Part shown: in pieces, positions 25,770-36,700 of the stretch | How positions within the stretch are numbered: the stretch's first letter is position 1 | Layout of the letters: each line of letters starts with the position of its first letter | DNA from: Ceratodon purpureus | Taxonomy: Eukaryota; Streptophyta; Bryopsida; Pseudoditrichales; Ditrichaceae | DNA: 64,000 nucleotides | Direction: 5' to 3' | Assembly (NCBI GenBank): GCA_014871385.1 | Contig: CM026423.1 | Coordinates: 1,401,128-1,465,127 of the forward strand | Position numbers and translations under genes: made by a program | The notes under the pieces: model-generated | Told to the model about the DNA's origin: nothing | The model's input: the letters and a program-made list of their open reading frames with translations, nothing else | Database searches by the model: none

Positions 25770-26222
25770 ATGGAAGACGTCAGAGATATTGTTGTTTCAC
25801 TTGCTGACGATGCTTGTCCATTTCAACCTTATGTTGAGGTGGAGGACGAAGAAGAGGTGATGGCCAACAGCCAAGGGCGTCCTTCGACAGCGGATGTTGA
25901 CGTACAACCGGATGTAAGAGCTGACCCTCCACGTTCAGAAAATTCGGATGAAATCATAGTGCTAGAGAAGGAGGCAGATGTGCCTTTGCAACCACATGCA
26001 TACTCGAAGGTTGGAAAGATCCCAAGGGGAACCTATTCCTGGGAATCAGTTAATCGGAGGCGGGGAGGTGGGCCATTGCTGAAACGTTCATACCAAGGAC
26101 ACGCTCTAAGTGTGGGAACGAAATTGAATGCGAATGTAGTTTGTCCTGTAGTACAGTCAGCGGCTGCCATTCCTGCTGATAGTGTAGTGGGCAACCCTGA
26201 ACGTGTTAGGTTCGAAGATTAG
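25770..26222 (+). CDS. Small acidic hypothetical protein of the MULE
   Basis: A 150-residue uninterrupted frame with a true ATG (GCAGCTATGGAAG) lies between the left terminal repeat and the transposase 3' end, which it faces convergently. The N-terminal 75 residues are acidic (VEVEDEEEV, NSDEIIVLEKEAD) and probably disordered. The centre has a Tyr-Ser-Trp-Glu motif (GTYSWESVNRRRGGG) and a basic stretch. AATAAA at 26253-26258, about 30 bases after the stop, could be the poly(A) signal. I recognise no family. Position suggests an accessory protein of the element. Confidence 0.5.
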   Translation: MEDVRDIVVSLADDACPFQPYVEVEDEEEVMANSQGRPSTADVDVQPDVRADPPRSENSDEIIVLEKEADVPLQPHAYSKVGKIPRGTYSWESVNRRRGGGPLLKRSYQGHALSVGTKLNANVVCPVVQSAAAIPADSVVGNPERVRFED

Positions 26223-26476
26223 GACATCTAATAACAAGTATATGTTTGCCTTAATAAAGGGTACATGTCAGGGGATACGAGGTATATAGTGCACTTCTTC
26301 AAGATGGAATGTATTGAAATAGAATGCAATCAATGTGAACGACAAAGCCTTTAATATAATGAAAAAGTCAATACAGCTTCTCAATAGCTGACTTAGTATA
26401 TGGTATATTACTAAAATCATTCACTACGTGACAAATGGCCATCGTGGAAATGGCAGTTCTAAAGTAGGAGGGCTAC

Positions 26477-29018
26477 CTACTTCTTCGCCAAGGGGTGACG
26501 CAAGATTCCATTCTTTAAGAGTAGCTTGACCTCGTTGAAGCTGAAGGTAGGCGCATGGATGAAAAGCTCCGCTTCGGGATCACGGTTGCAGACCTTCAAG
26601 AGTATGTAGTATAGGTGCTTACAATACGTGAATTGAGTCTTGCCACGGAACGTAGTCATTGTCTTCTTGAATGCTGGGCAAGTGCAACCAGGGTAAGAAC
26701 TGATGGTAATCTGGTACCGTGTGATGTGTGGAGGGACGCCCGAATCCAGCCCAATGATGCAACCGTGGCCCGGCTCAGGTATCATGGTGACGGAACGGAG
26801 GCGCGCTTTAAGAGATTCGGAGGAGCCCATGGAGAGTCGCTGCGCTTGATTGGGACGAGTGGCAGTGCGCTTCACCATCTTGCCGTCTCTCTTGCCTGGG
26901 TAGCGGTCAGCGTCTGCAGGGACTGGCACTGAGCTGAGATTTGCAGGAGGCGGGGCAGAAGAGAACAGGCGTCTTGGGGAGACCGGTTTCTTCGGCGGAA
27001 GTTGAAAGCCCGCTGCTTCGAGGGCAAGAATTTCAGTAAGTTTTAGGTTAGTACCTAGTTTCACTGGCCACACCTTTGGAATGGAGGGGAATTCCTGGTC
27101 CTTTGAGTAGTGTGCTACCCACTTGCGCTTAGAGCCTTTCACGCAACGCTCAATATCGTCGAAGCAGAAGAAGAAGTCTGTCTTCTCAACTGTGTTCCTG
27201 CGGTAGTTAGTCCAGAGCCCAGTGTAGGTCGGTGCAGCTATGCAATGGGGCCCCCTGACGATTCTCTCAGTGCACTTCTTCTTCGTTTCAGCTCTTTGGG
27301 CCCAGTAGCACTTTGCAGAAAATTTGTGAAGTCTCGAAATGTGCCACTCCTTCACGTCCACCTTGGTTTCTTCAACCGCGTTGACATGGCGAATGCCGCC
27401 CTTGGTCACAGGTGAAGGTAAAGGAGAATCAACCTTCTGGGCAGGAGGTTGCGTACATTGTACCTCGGTGTCGTGTTCGGAGTCATCTTCCACAATGACG
27501 GGCATCTGCATAGGGCGAGCCCTGACGGCACGTCTTGGGCCTCTTGGGCGTGAGAAGTTTGTCTTATCCGGGCGATGAGACTCCTCGTCAGCTCCGATAA
27601 GGACGTCGGCTTTTTGCTTCTGTGAACCGAAGACTTCCGCTCCAGGCATGATAGGCTGACGGGTGCAGAACTCATCCGCGCCTGGCATATCGAGCATGGG
27701 CTTGTCGAGCAGTGTAGGATTTCCCCATTTCTTCGCGTTGCGTTCAGCCATCCAAAGCCTGAGTTCCTTCTTGGATGGTCCTATTCCGCCGACGTCACCT
27801 TTGAGGAACTGGTAGTAGTTGACAACCTGTAGAAAAGCCCGAACGAAATCGTCCACGGTAGCAACGTAGAGGTCGTTCCCGTTGTTTCCTGAAGCTTGGA
27901 GCCACTTGTTGTGAATTGTTTCGGCGAGGTCACAGGTAGGCATCTCTGTGAGTTCTTCTTTCGTGAATTTCTGCAGGTTTGACAGTAGGTGCCGTTAGAT
28001 TCACCGATTACAGTTTTGTAGGTTAGGGCTAGGTAACGAGTATGAAAAACATCAGAACAGAGTGCAGAGATCATACCTCGGTCATGAATCCCCCCCACTG
28101 CCGGAAGCGGTGGTGCCAGAATGACAGCCACTGATCGAGTTTGATGAGTCCGCTCTCGCCAACGACCCCGGTGGATGCCCACCATGCTCGCAACGCGTGG
28201 TACAGAGTTTCCGCCTCTGCCATGCTCGTCGCATTCTTGTACTGAGTGCACATCTTCTTGTGATGTTCCCAGAGTTTTTCGGGGAAGTGCTTCTGCGTAT
28301 ACGCCACCATGTTCTGAGTCCAGTGGAACAAGCACGACCTCTCCCGGTCCTCCATTGGGTCCACTTTGTTGCCATTGCCGTAAAGGATTCGGACTGCATT
28401 CCAATTCGTCTGTGCGTTATCCGCCATGAACCCCTTGAAGTTCAGCGCTGCAACGCCATTGATCTCCATGACCAGGTTCAGGTTTTTCCAGAAGACGAGC
28501 TGGGCGTCCGTATCCTCGGACTGCATGTCGCAAGTGGCGATTGTCATCACGCGGCAGTAGGTGGCGTCGTACACATGGCACGCCATCGCCGACCAATCTT
28601 TGACGCGTTTTACATGGTCGAACATGATCCATGCGTTCTCCAAATCGCCACCAGCTTGCATACGGCTGTCCAAGTCGACACCACTTCCCGGCCCGACCTC
28701 CGACATCTTGAAGACAAAGACTTTGTCACGCATCGATCCCTGACCAGGAAACCTATTCTCCTGGACATACGCCCAGAGACTGTTACCACGGAGCTTGGTG
28801 ATACCGTCCATGATTCCGTACCTTTTGAATTTTTTGAAGGTGGCGACCTTGTTGCGGATGTTGGGCGACGCCATGTCTTTGCATCGATCCAGAACAGGAA
28901 CCAGCTCCTCCATCGTCAGCTTCCTCGGTGGTGCATCCTCGGGCTGTAGAAGGTAGCTCCCGATGAGGAGTTTGCTCGCCTCCAAGACAACGGCGCTCTT
29001 TGTTGCTTTGTTGTTCAT
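26477..29018 (-). CDS. MULE transposase, catalytic core and SWIM zinc finger (two exons)
   Basis: Exon 29018-28077 joins exon 27970-26477 across a 106-base GT-AG intron (GTATGA...CTGCAG) in phase 0, giving 811 residues. The core shows WSAMACHVYDATY, which supplies the first Asp. FKGFMADNAQTNWNAV supplies the second, and CLFHWTQNM is the C-x-x-H block typical of MULE transposases. The final acidic residue may be in EAETLYHALRAWW. After the intron, ETIHNKWLQASGNNGNDLYV leads into a linker. A SWIM finger follows: CTCPAF near 26695 and YCKHLYYILL near 26618, pattern C-x-C-x(n)-C-x-H. Product would bind the terminal repeats and move the element. Upstream sequence 30250-29015 is its N-terminal part in another frame. 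Confidence 0.85.
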
Positions 29019-30250
29019 TCTACCTGCTCTTCTATTAAGCTACTAATCTCTGCTTTAGAGTCTCTGTAGTCTCCTACTTTCACTGGATGATCATGTGTTC
29101 CTATGTGAATACACGCTCTAGTCTGATTCGGTTTGCCCACAACGTAATAAATCTTAGCCTCGCATGTAGCTACACATGATGGAGGTTCTTTACATACCTT
29201 GCAGACTAGCGTGGAGTCAGATGGAGGAGGCTGGTTCATGACAAAAGCTTGCAGGGTACAGCCTTCGAACTCAGTCTCGTTAACCTCGAAGATCTTGGGA
29301 ACACGCTTCAGGAAGTCACACTCCTTGTTGCTGCAGCGGAGCCATCCGACGCAGGTGGAACTTCGAAAAGAGAGTCCGAAGTCGTTTTTGATGTTTGTTG
29401 TGATGGTCTTGGTCCACAAGTGTCCGTCGTATCGTTTGTCCATTCCCTGCATTGACTTGGCGGCGAGCTTAGAGGAACCTGCAGCAGCTGGGGGCAACTC
29501 AAAAAGAACCGGACCATCAAACTTCGCAGGCAAGTACTCTACTCTCTCGTGTCTCATAGTGGAATAGTCTATCTTCTTCAAAATGTTTTTGGACCCACGC
29601 GTCTTAGCAATCTCTTTAAGGAGCGGAACAATGCTAACTGTGACCTGGGACAATGGAGGAGACACATTGGAAGGAGGAGCATCTGCGTGGACCTTAGGCA
29701 CCAACTTGACGGGACTGACTTCGTCATCAGAAGAGAGAGATATGACGGTCGGAGGAGGTTTCTCTACATCTGAAGTCTCGGTACCAGGCTCGACTTTGAC
29801 CTTGACATCACGAGGTAAGTGAGTCTGAATTGTGCAAGTAGAAGAGCGACGGGGGGTGAGGATCTCAGTGGATGCAGCCATAAGAGAATCAGTAAGACCA
29901 TAGACTCTATTGGATCCAGGGAGGAGTCTCCACTGCAACATGTTGTTCTCATCTCTCACTGAAGGTTGCCCGAGGGTGTGGGTAACCTCGGCAGTAACGT
30001 CATCATACATCTCCTCCTCTATACTGATGGAATCCTCTCAAAAATGAAATCTGAGACTGAGGCGAAGAGAGGACACCGTAGCTAGACCATCGTCATCTAC
30101 GCGAAACCTAAGAGGGATGCCGATGCCTTGGGCGTACAGACAGACCATCCCCATATTCGCAGGAAACTCAGAGATACTAAAGGAAGACGAGAGAAAGGGA
30201 GTGTACCAGCGCAGCAGTATCGCGAGAGCAATGTGAGAGGAATGATGCAT
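29015..30250 (-). pseudogene. MULE transposase N-terminal part with GCM-like zinc finger, interrupted
   Basis: The frame starts at ATG 30250 (MHHSSHIALAILLRWYTP). It meets an in-frame TGA at 30040-30038 and resumes as EDSISIEEEMYDDVTAEV to 29015. A Ser/Pro/acidic linker is followed by a Cys/His-rich module: GWLRCSNKECDF, CKVCKEPPSCVATCEAKIYY and TRACIHIGTHDHPV. This resembles the WRKY-GCM1/FLYWCH-type fingers at the start of MULE transposases and probably binds the terminal repeats. At its 3' end the stop overlaps the ATG of the catalytic frame (ATGA). In an intact gene the two frames are expected to be one, so a one-base indel near 29018-29033 is likely. GCAG/GTAGAA here could instead be a splice donor. 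Confidence 0.7.
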
Positions 30251-30754
30251 CGCTGTTGATCATTTTATTCTAGTTGGAATGTCCATGTGGACCACTAGGT
30301 AATGATTCATTCTGTTAAGTAATGAATGATTGATTAAAGAGAGACGGCGCTAACTAATTAGAGTGTTGCTTTTTGCAGGCCCAAGTTAACAGGGTAGGAG
30401 TTATTAGAACTACTTATTTATTATATGAATCGTGGAACCGATTCTATTCGATGTGCAGTTTGGTGAGATTAGAATGAGCCGTCAATTGCATCCATATTTA
30501 ATACAAGTATTCCAGTGCTTAATTCAAATCTTTTAAAAATTTGTGGGCTTGGTTTATTCTCTTCCAATATAGATTGATCTCATCAGCTTTAATTCAAAAT
30601 GCAATTATATATAGTTTTCATTAATTTAAGTAGGTTTCGAATATGGTTAGTACTTAGGGTTGAGTCGGGGGGGTGAAGGTCTGGGATATATAAGTTAGAG
30701 GGAAGTGAGCGGGAGAGCTATATTGTGAGGAGAGTTCTCTCGTTAGTTAGACAT
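30251..30754. promoter_or_regulatory. Divergent promoter spacer between transposase and methyltransferase genes
   Basis: About 500 AT-rich bases separate two divergent start codons. On the plus strand GGATATATAAGTTAG near 30685-30699 supplies a TATA box about 60 bases before the ATG at 30755. No equally clear TATA box was placed for the minus-strand gene. Shared control of the two genes is inferred from this arrangement. Confidence 0.55.
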
Positions 30755-33700
30755 ATGAAGGAGAGTGGAGGGTCAGGTCCCTCCACTTATGTCACTCCTA
30801 GGCCGAGAAGAAAACCAGGTGGTATAGATTTTACTAACAGGAGATCGAGGAAGAGGAGAGAATTACGTAGGAAGTCAAAGTCGAAAGGCAACCTCTTGAG
30901 TGCACCACTGAAGGTTCGAGGAGCTGGGCTGCCAGTGGCAATTAAATTTTGTAGCATCCGTAAACTCATTCTAGAGTCCATAGTAGAGGTGGAAGATGAG
31001 GTTTTAGAGGATACCGCAGTTGAGCATGAGGAGCATGAGATAATAAGTAGCGGAGAGAAACATCTGGAGATGACGGAAGAGCTAGGGTTCAATTGCAGTC
31101 CGACTTTGGAGACACCGCAACCTTCTTTCGGATTCAAGGAGTGTTCAACAAGAGGGACGGATTCTCAGTCAGGCGACCATGCTAATACGGATGTGGTAAG
31201 TTCCATAATCCATAAATTTAAAAATGCTAAATGTAAATTATGTATTTTTGTAGAGTTATATTTGGTTAGAAGTAATGTCTTTGCTGCGGGTTCGTTGTTT
31301 TACTGTTTAGAATAGTGAAGCTGCATTAAACTGAATGGTTGTTCAAAATAAAAGTGGAGTAGTAATTCTCGTCTTAGTCCTAAACATTTGCGCAGACTGG
31401 CGACTGCTTTAGAATTGAGCAAGATGTTTTAGAGAAAAAGACGCCAGAGGTGGATACGGGCGAGGAGTCAGATCATGAGACGTTGAGAAAAGTCGCTAGG
31501 AGAGCGAGACGCCAAATTATGGAGGCGGGCGAAGGTGGGGAAATAGTTGCTGCTACACGAGCGGGGCGAGGGCACCCTGGAAGTCCTACTGAAACTAATG
31601 GGGAGGATGTTGATTCGCTCGACATTGCGGTAGGTCCTGGTCCAGAAGAGGACATGGATGAGCGGTCGTCCCGAGGGAGATGTCGAAAGTCGGAGGTGAG
31701 GGGTCGAGGGAGGGGTAAGGGTCGAGGTGGAAGAGGGAAGGCTTCTTTACAAGCCCCATCAAAACAAGCACCCGCGGCCACGGTAGAGCACGGGACAGGT
31801 AAGGAGATGGCGGACCGAGGAGATGAGCATGGAGAGGACCGTCTGGAGGACGTCACTGCGAGTCAGGACAATAGGTCGGACCGCGGCCCTGCCACCGAGG
31901 AGGTGAGGATTGAAGTTTGGCTTTTGTGTTTTTCAGATTTGTGGGTGTTTGGATTTGTTGGGGTTGTGTTTGTGGGTCATGAGTGAGAGACGAATTCGGG
32001 CGTGAGTCTTTTACGAAATTGAGAGAGGGCAATGGGGGCACATTCGGTGCGGAAAGTGGGTGTTTGGGAGGGAGATGGTGGGGGGGGGGGAGGCCATGGC
32101 AATGTCACTGTGGAAGCTGCAGTGAGTGAGGCCGCGAAGGCATGGGGGGCAATGGGGGCACATTCGGTGCGGAAAGTGGGTGTTGGGGAGGGAGATGGTG
32201 GGGGGGGAGGCCGCGGCAATGTCACTGTGGAAGCTGCAGTGAGTGAGGCCGCGAAGGCATGGGGGGCAATGGGGGCACATTCGGTGCCGAAAGTCGGTGT
32301 TGGGGAGGGAAATTGTGGGCGGGGAGGCCGCAGGAATGTCACTGTGGAAGCTGCAGTGAGTGAGGCCGCGAAGGCATGGACGGAGAAGAGGGCACATTCG
32401 GTGCCGAAAGTGGGTGTTTGGGAGGGAGATGGTGGGGGGGGGAGGCCATGGCAATGTCACTGTGGAAGCTGCAGTGAGTGAGGCCGCAAAAGCATGGGGG
32501 GCAATGGGGGCACATTCGGTGCGGAAAGTGGGTGTTGGGGAGGGAGATGGTGGGGGGGGAGGCCGCGGCAATGTCAGTGTGGAAGCTGCAGTGAGTGAGG
32601 CCGCGAAGGCATGGACGGAGAAGAGGGCACATTCGGTGCCGAAAGTGGGTGTTGGGGAGGGAGATGGTGGGGGGGGGGGAGGCCGCGGGAATATCACTGT
32701 GGAAGCTGCAGTGAGTGAGGCCGCGAAGGCATGGACGGAGAAGAGGGCACATTCGGTGCGGAAAGTGGGTGTTGGGGAGGGAGATGGTGGGGGGGGAGGC
32801 CGCGGCAATGTCAGTGTGGAAGCTGCAGTGAGTGAGGCCGCGAAGGCATGGGGGGCAGTGGGGGCACATTCGGTGCGGAAAGTGGGTGTTGGGGAGGGAG
32901 ATGGTGGGGGGGGGGAGGCCGCGGCAATGTCACTGTGGAAGCTGCAGTGAGTGAGGCCGCGAAGGCATGGGGGGCAATGGGGGCACATTCGGTGCGGAAA
33001 GTGTGTGTTGGGGAGGGAGATGGTGGGGGGGGAGGCCGCGGGAATGTCACTGTGGAAGCTGCAGTGAGTGAGGCCGCGAAGGCATGGACGGAGAAGAGGG
33101 CACATTCGGTGCCGAAAGTGGGTGTTGGGGAGGGAGATGGTGGGGGGGGGGGGAGGCCGCGGGAATATCACTGTGGAAGCTGCAGTGAGTGAGGCCGCGA
33201 AGGCATGGATGGAGAAGAGAGCACATTCGGAACCGAAAGTGGGTGTTGAAGAGAGAGATGGTGGGGGGGGAGGCCGCGGCAATGTCAGTGTGGAAGCTGC
33301 AGTGAGTGAGGCCGCGAAGGCATGGGGGGCAATGGGGGCACATTCGGTGCGGAAAGTGGGTGTTGGGGAGGGAGATGGTGGGGAGGGGAGGCCGCGGGAA
33401 TGTCACTGTGGAAGCTGCAGTGAGTGAGGCCGCAAAAGCATGGGGGGCAATGGGGGCACATTCGGTGCGGAAAGTGGGTGTTGGGGAGGGAGATGGTGGG
33501 GGGGGAGGCCGCGGCAATGTCACTGTGGAAGCTGCAGTGAGTGAAGCCGCAAAAGCATGGGGGGCAATGGGGGCACATTCGGTGCGGAAAGTGGGTGTTG
33601 GGGAGGGAGATGGTGGGGGGGGAGGCCGCGGCAATGTCACTGTGGAAGCTGCAGTGAGTGAAGCCGCGAAGGCATGGGGGGCAATGGGGGCACATTCGAT

Positions 33701-36700
33701 GCCGAAAGTGGGTGTTGGGGAGGGAGATGGTGGGGGGGGGGGGAGGCCGCGGGAATGTCACTGTGGAAGCTGCAGTGAGTGAGGCCGCGAAAGCATGGGG
33801 GGCAATGGGGGCACATTCGGTGCCGAAAGTGGGTGTTGGGGAGGGATATGGTGGGAAGGAGGCCATGGCAATGTCACTGTGGAAGCTGCAGTGAGTGAGG
33901 CCGCGAAGGCATGGGGGGCAATGGGGGCACATTCGGTGCTGAAAGTGGGTGTTGGGGAGGGAGATGGTGGGGGGGGGCCGGACCAAGGTCAAGGTGGAAG
34001 CCCTTGCTTTATTGTTTTTTACTATATTTTTTCGATTCATTTAACGTTTTTACTCTTTGTATTGTAGGAGTTCAGTGATCAACTCACTGCGACTGAAGGT
34101 GATGGTCCAAGTCGTGTCGAGACTGAGGTAACTTAATCTTATTTTTTTTTTTATTGAAATTTGCATTTTCTATTAATCTTTCTTAAGTAGTTTTGTAAAG
34201 TAAAATGGTTAATTGACATTGTCTTTGTTCCTATTGTTGTAGGTATTCTTAGATGCACCCTTGTCCATCAGTTCGCCGATCTCAGTGATCAATGTTTCCG
34301 ACCTCTCGGATTCATTTGATCAGCCCCATTTATGTAGGTGTGATTTAGGAAACCCTGTAGGTTTAGGCAGTGGACCTGTCGAGGTCCACTCCCCGCAGTA
34401 CATGCCTACGTCTCCTGTCTATGAGCCTACATCTCCGGGCTTCATACCTACTTCTCCTCGAGTTGGTACCCCGCCGATGTCTCCGCCTTCTCCTTCTTCA
34501 CCTATTAGAGTGAGGAGGCCAGCCCATGTTGTCTTCGCCCTTCCGGCGATACTGCCTTGCCCTGTCCAGTAGACCAGGCGTTTTTGGATGAGGCGCCGTC
34601 ATTGGAACTGTAGACAGGCTAGGGAGTACTATAGCCGTGCTCCACGTACATAGTGGCCCCTGTACTTCTTCCTACTGTGCCTTAGGAATTGCTATTCAAA
34701 CGAGATGTATCAGTACAGGAAGCTATTGTTCAACCTATCTTCATAATTGTTTGATTTCCTTTGATCCTCATCATGTATGACTTATGGCAGGTAACCTAGA
34801 CACAGGATACGTTGCCAGCGCCCTCTTTTCCTAGTGAATTGACGACTGTAGTTGACAGTGAATTGGGACATCGGGTACAACACAAGCAAGACTCCAATGG
34901 CGTCATCAACAAGCTCCGAATTCATCCAACGTCAAAGTCACGTATCCTAGTTCTCCTTTGCAGAATGCTCTCTATGGCAAAAGTGCGACCTGTGGGAGAA
35001 ATGGGAGTTCAACATTTGGAGCGAGAGTTTGTCAAAGGCTACAGAGATGGAGACAGAGTCATGTACATTTCCATGTACAACCACGAAGAGAAGACAGCGG
35101 ATGTCACTGAGGAGACCAAGGCTGAGTGGAGCCCTTGTTGGCAAAAAGCGAATGATGCTTTCGAGGACGAGCTCTTGGCCGACTTGGATTTGAAGGAGTT
35201 TTTTGGGAAGATGTTCTTCGTCTGGGAAGGTAACCATCGCCTCGCTGCCTGGTACAGACATATCAACAACCATCACAGCGAAGATCCAGCGTAGCACATC
35301 TCTGTGCATTGCATTGTTCTTGACCCACGTGGTCATGTGGGAAACCTTCTTCATGCCATGCACGACATCAATTGGTGAGAATTTGAACCCTTTATTTTGA
35401 TCACACCTCTTGCGCGCTGCTTGAACTCGTATTTCTTGCATTTTACTAACTACCGTCTTTTCGTACAGATCTACAGAAAATGATCATGTGAAGAGTAATC
35501 TTCCGGCTAAACTTTTTAGGATTCGGTCCTTCGGTGTGATGAAATTGGAGGAATTCAAGGATCTCCTCACAGCAGAGGAGTATCAATTGTCTCTGAATCA
35601 CAAACCATCTAATCCATCCTGGTTTACCTTGCCAACCAAAGTCTTCATCGCGTTTCTTTATCGTGTAAGCACTTGATCCATCCTTTCTCACACTTCCATT
35701 CGACAATTGATTTTACTGTTTACTAAAAAGGGGCACAACTATGTTTTTTTAGAGAGAAATCGTGGCGGCCTCAGACGAAGCTGCGAGAATCTACAAGGAG
35801 AAAACAGCCATTGAAGACCAAACCGCAGGAGGTGTTTGGGATGCCATGACTGCGGCTTCAAACAACATGGTCGAAGCCATTAAGAAGAAGGACTTCACCA
35901 AGTACTTGACAATTGCAAATCCCAAGAACGGTGACGACTTCCTTAATGAGGTGATACCCTTACCGTGGTTGACTTAATTATATCTTTTCACTTCTTTAAT
36001 TTTGTATTCACGTTTCCTCAATCAACTCTACTTGTTGGAGATTAATCGGCATTACAGTGAGAACAATAAACCTGAGATGTCACTCGATAAGCTTCAGAAG
36101 GTTGTTCCAGCGGCGGTTGAGGCCAAGTACAAGGCTCGTTGGTTGAGGTGGTGGAACTCATCTCCGACTTCCCGAAAGTCTTACAGATTTCCGCCAGCAG
36201 AATTCAAAGACACCGATTTCGACCCTTGGTTGAACAAAGCTTCATTCTGGGCCGGGGTAAGTTTCATTCATGAAGCGTTCTTCATTCATGACTTGAACCT
36301 TTCTTCTGTCCCTCATTTCTTTCTTACTACTACTGACATATATTCTGTATATTAGTTGGAGGAAGCCGTCATCAACGAAGTCGAGGGCCTATGCAAGGCG
36401 GATAACCTCGTTATCAATTGGAAGGCATTTCCTGATGTACAAGAGCCGGGCGACTTTGTCGAGAGTTCCCGTATTCTATTATGGGACAAGGCCTTCCCTA
36501 CGTTCGTTGGAAAGAATGCTGAGAAGGTGTTCGACAAGAAGTCCAACTTCGCTAAATTCCCTGGAACCGCAGAGGTTGTCAAGCGGGTTACTTACGGGTA
36601 AGTTACTTCCCTTAATCATATTCAAATTCCATAATGAGCTCTACATATCTTTCTCATACTAACCTTCTCCATATTGGTTTCCTTAGGTACTTTAAGCGAG

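Noticed and set aside
28197..28949. 250-residue plus-strand frame
   Set aside because: Exact antisense of the MULE transposase core, which has clear family motifs.
32031..33985. CRISPR-like array
   Set aside because: Units are contiguous full repeats with no unique spacers, in a eukaryotic genome; it is a minisatellite.
32011..34040. Long Pro/Ser/His-rich minus-strand frames (up to 423 residues)
   Set aside because: They are antisense translations of the G-rich 118-bp minisatellite; the array lies on the coding strand of the plus-strand gene.
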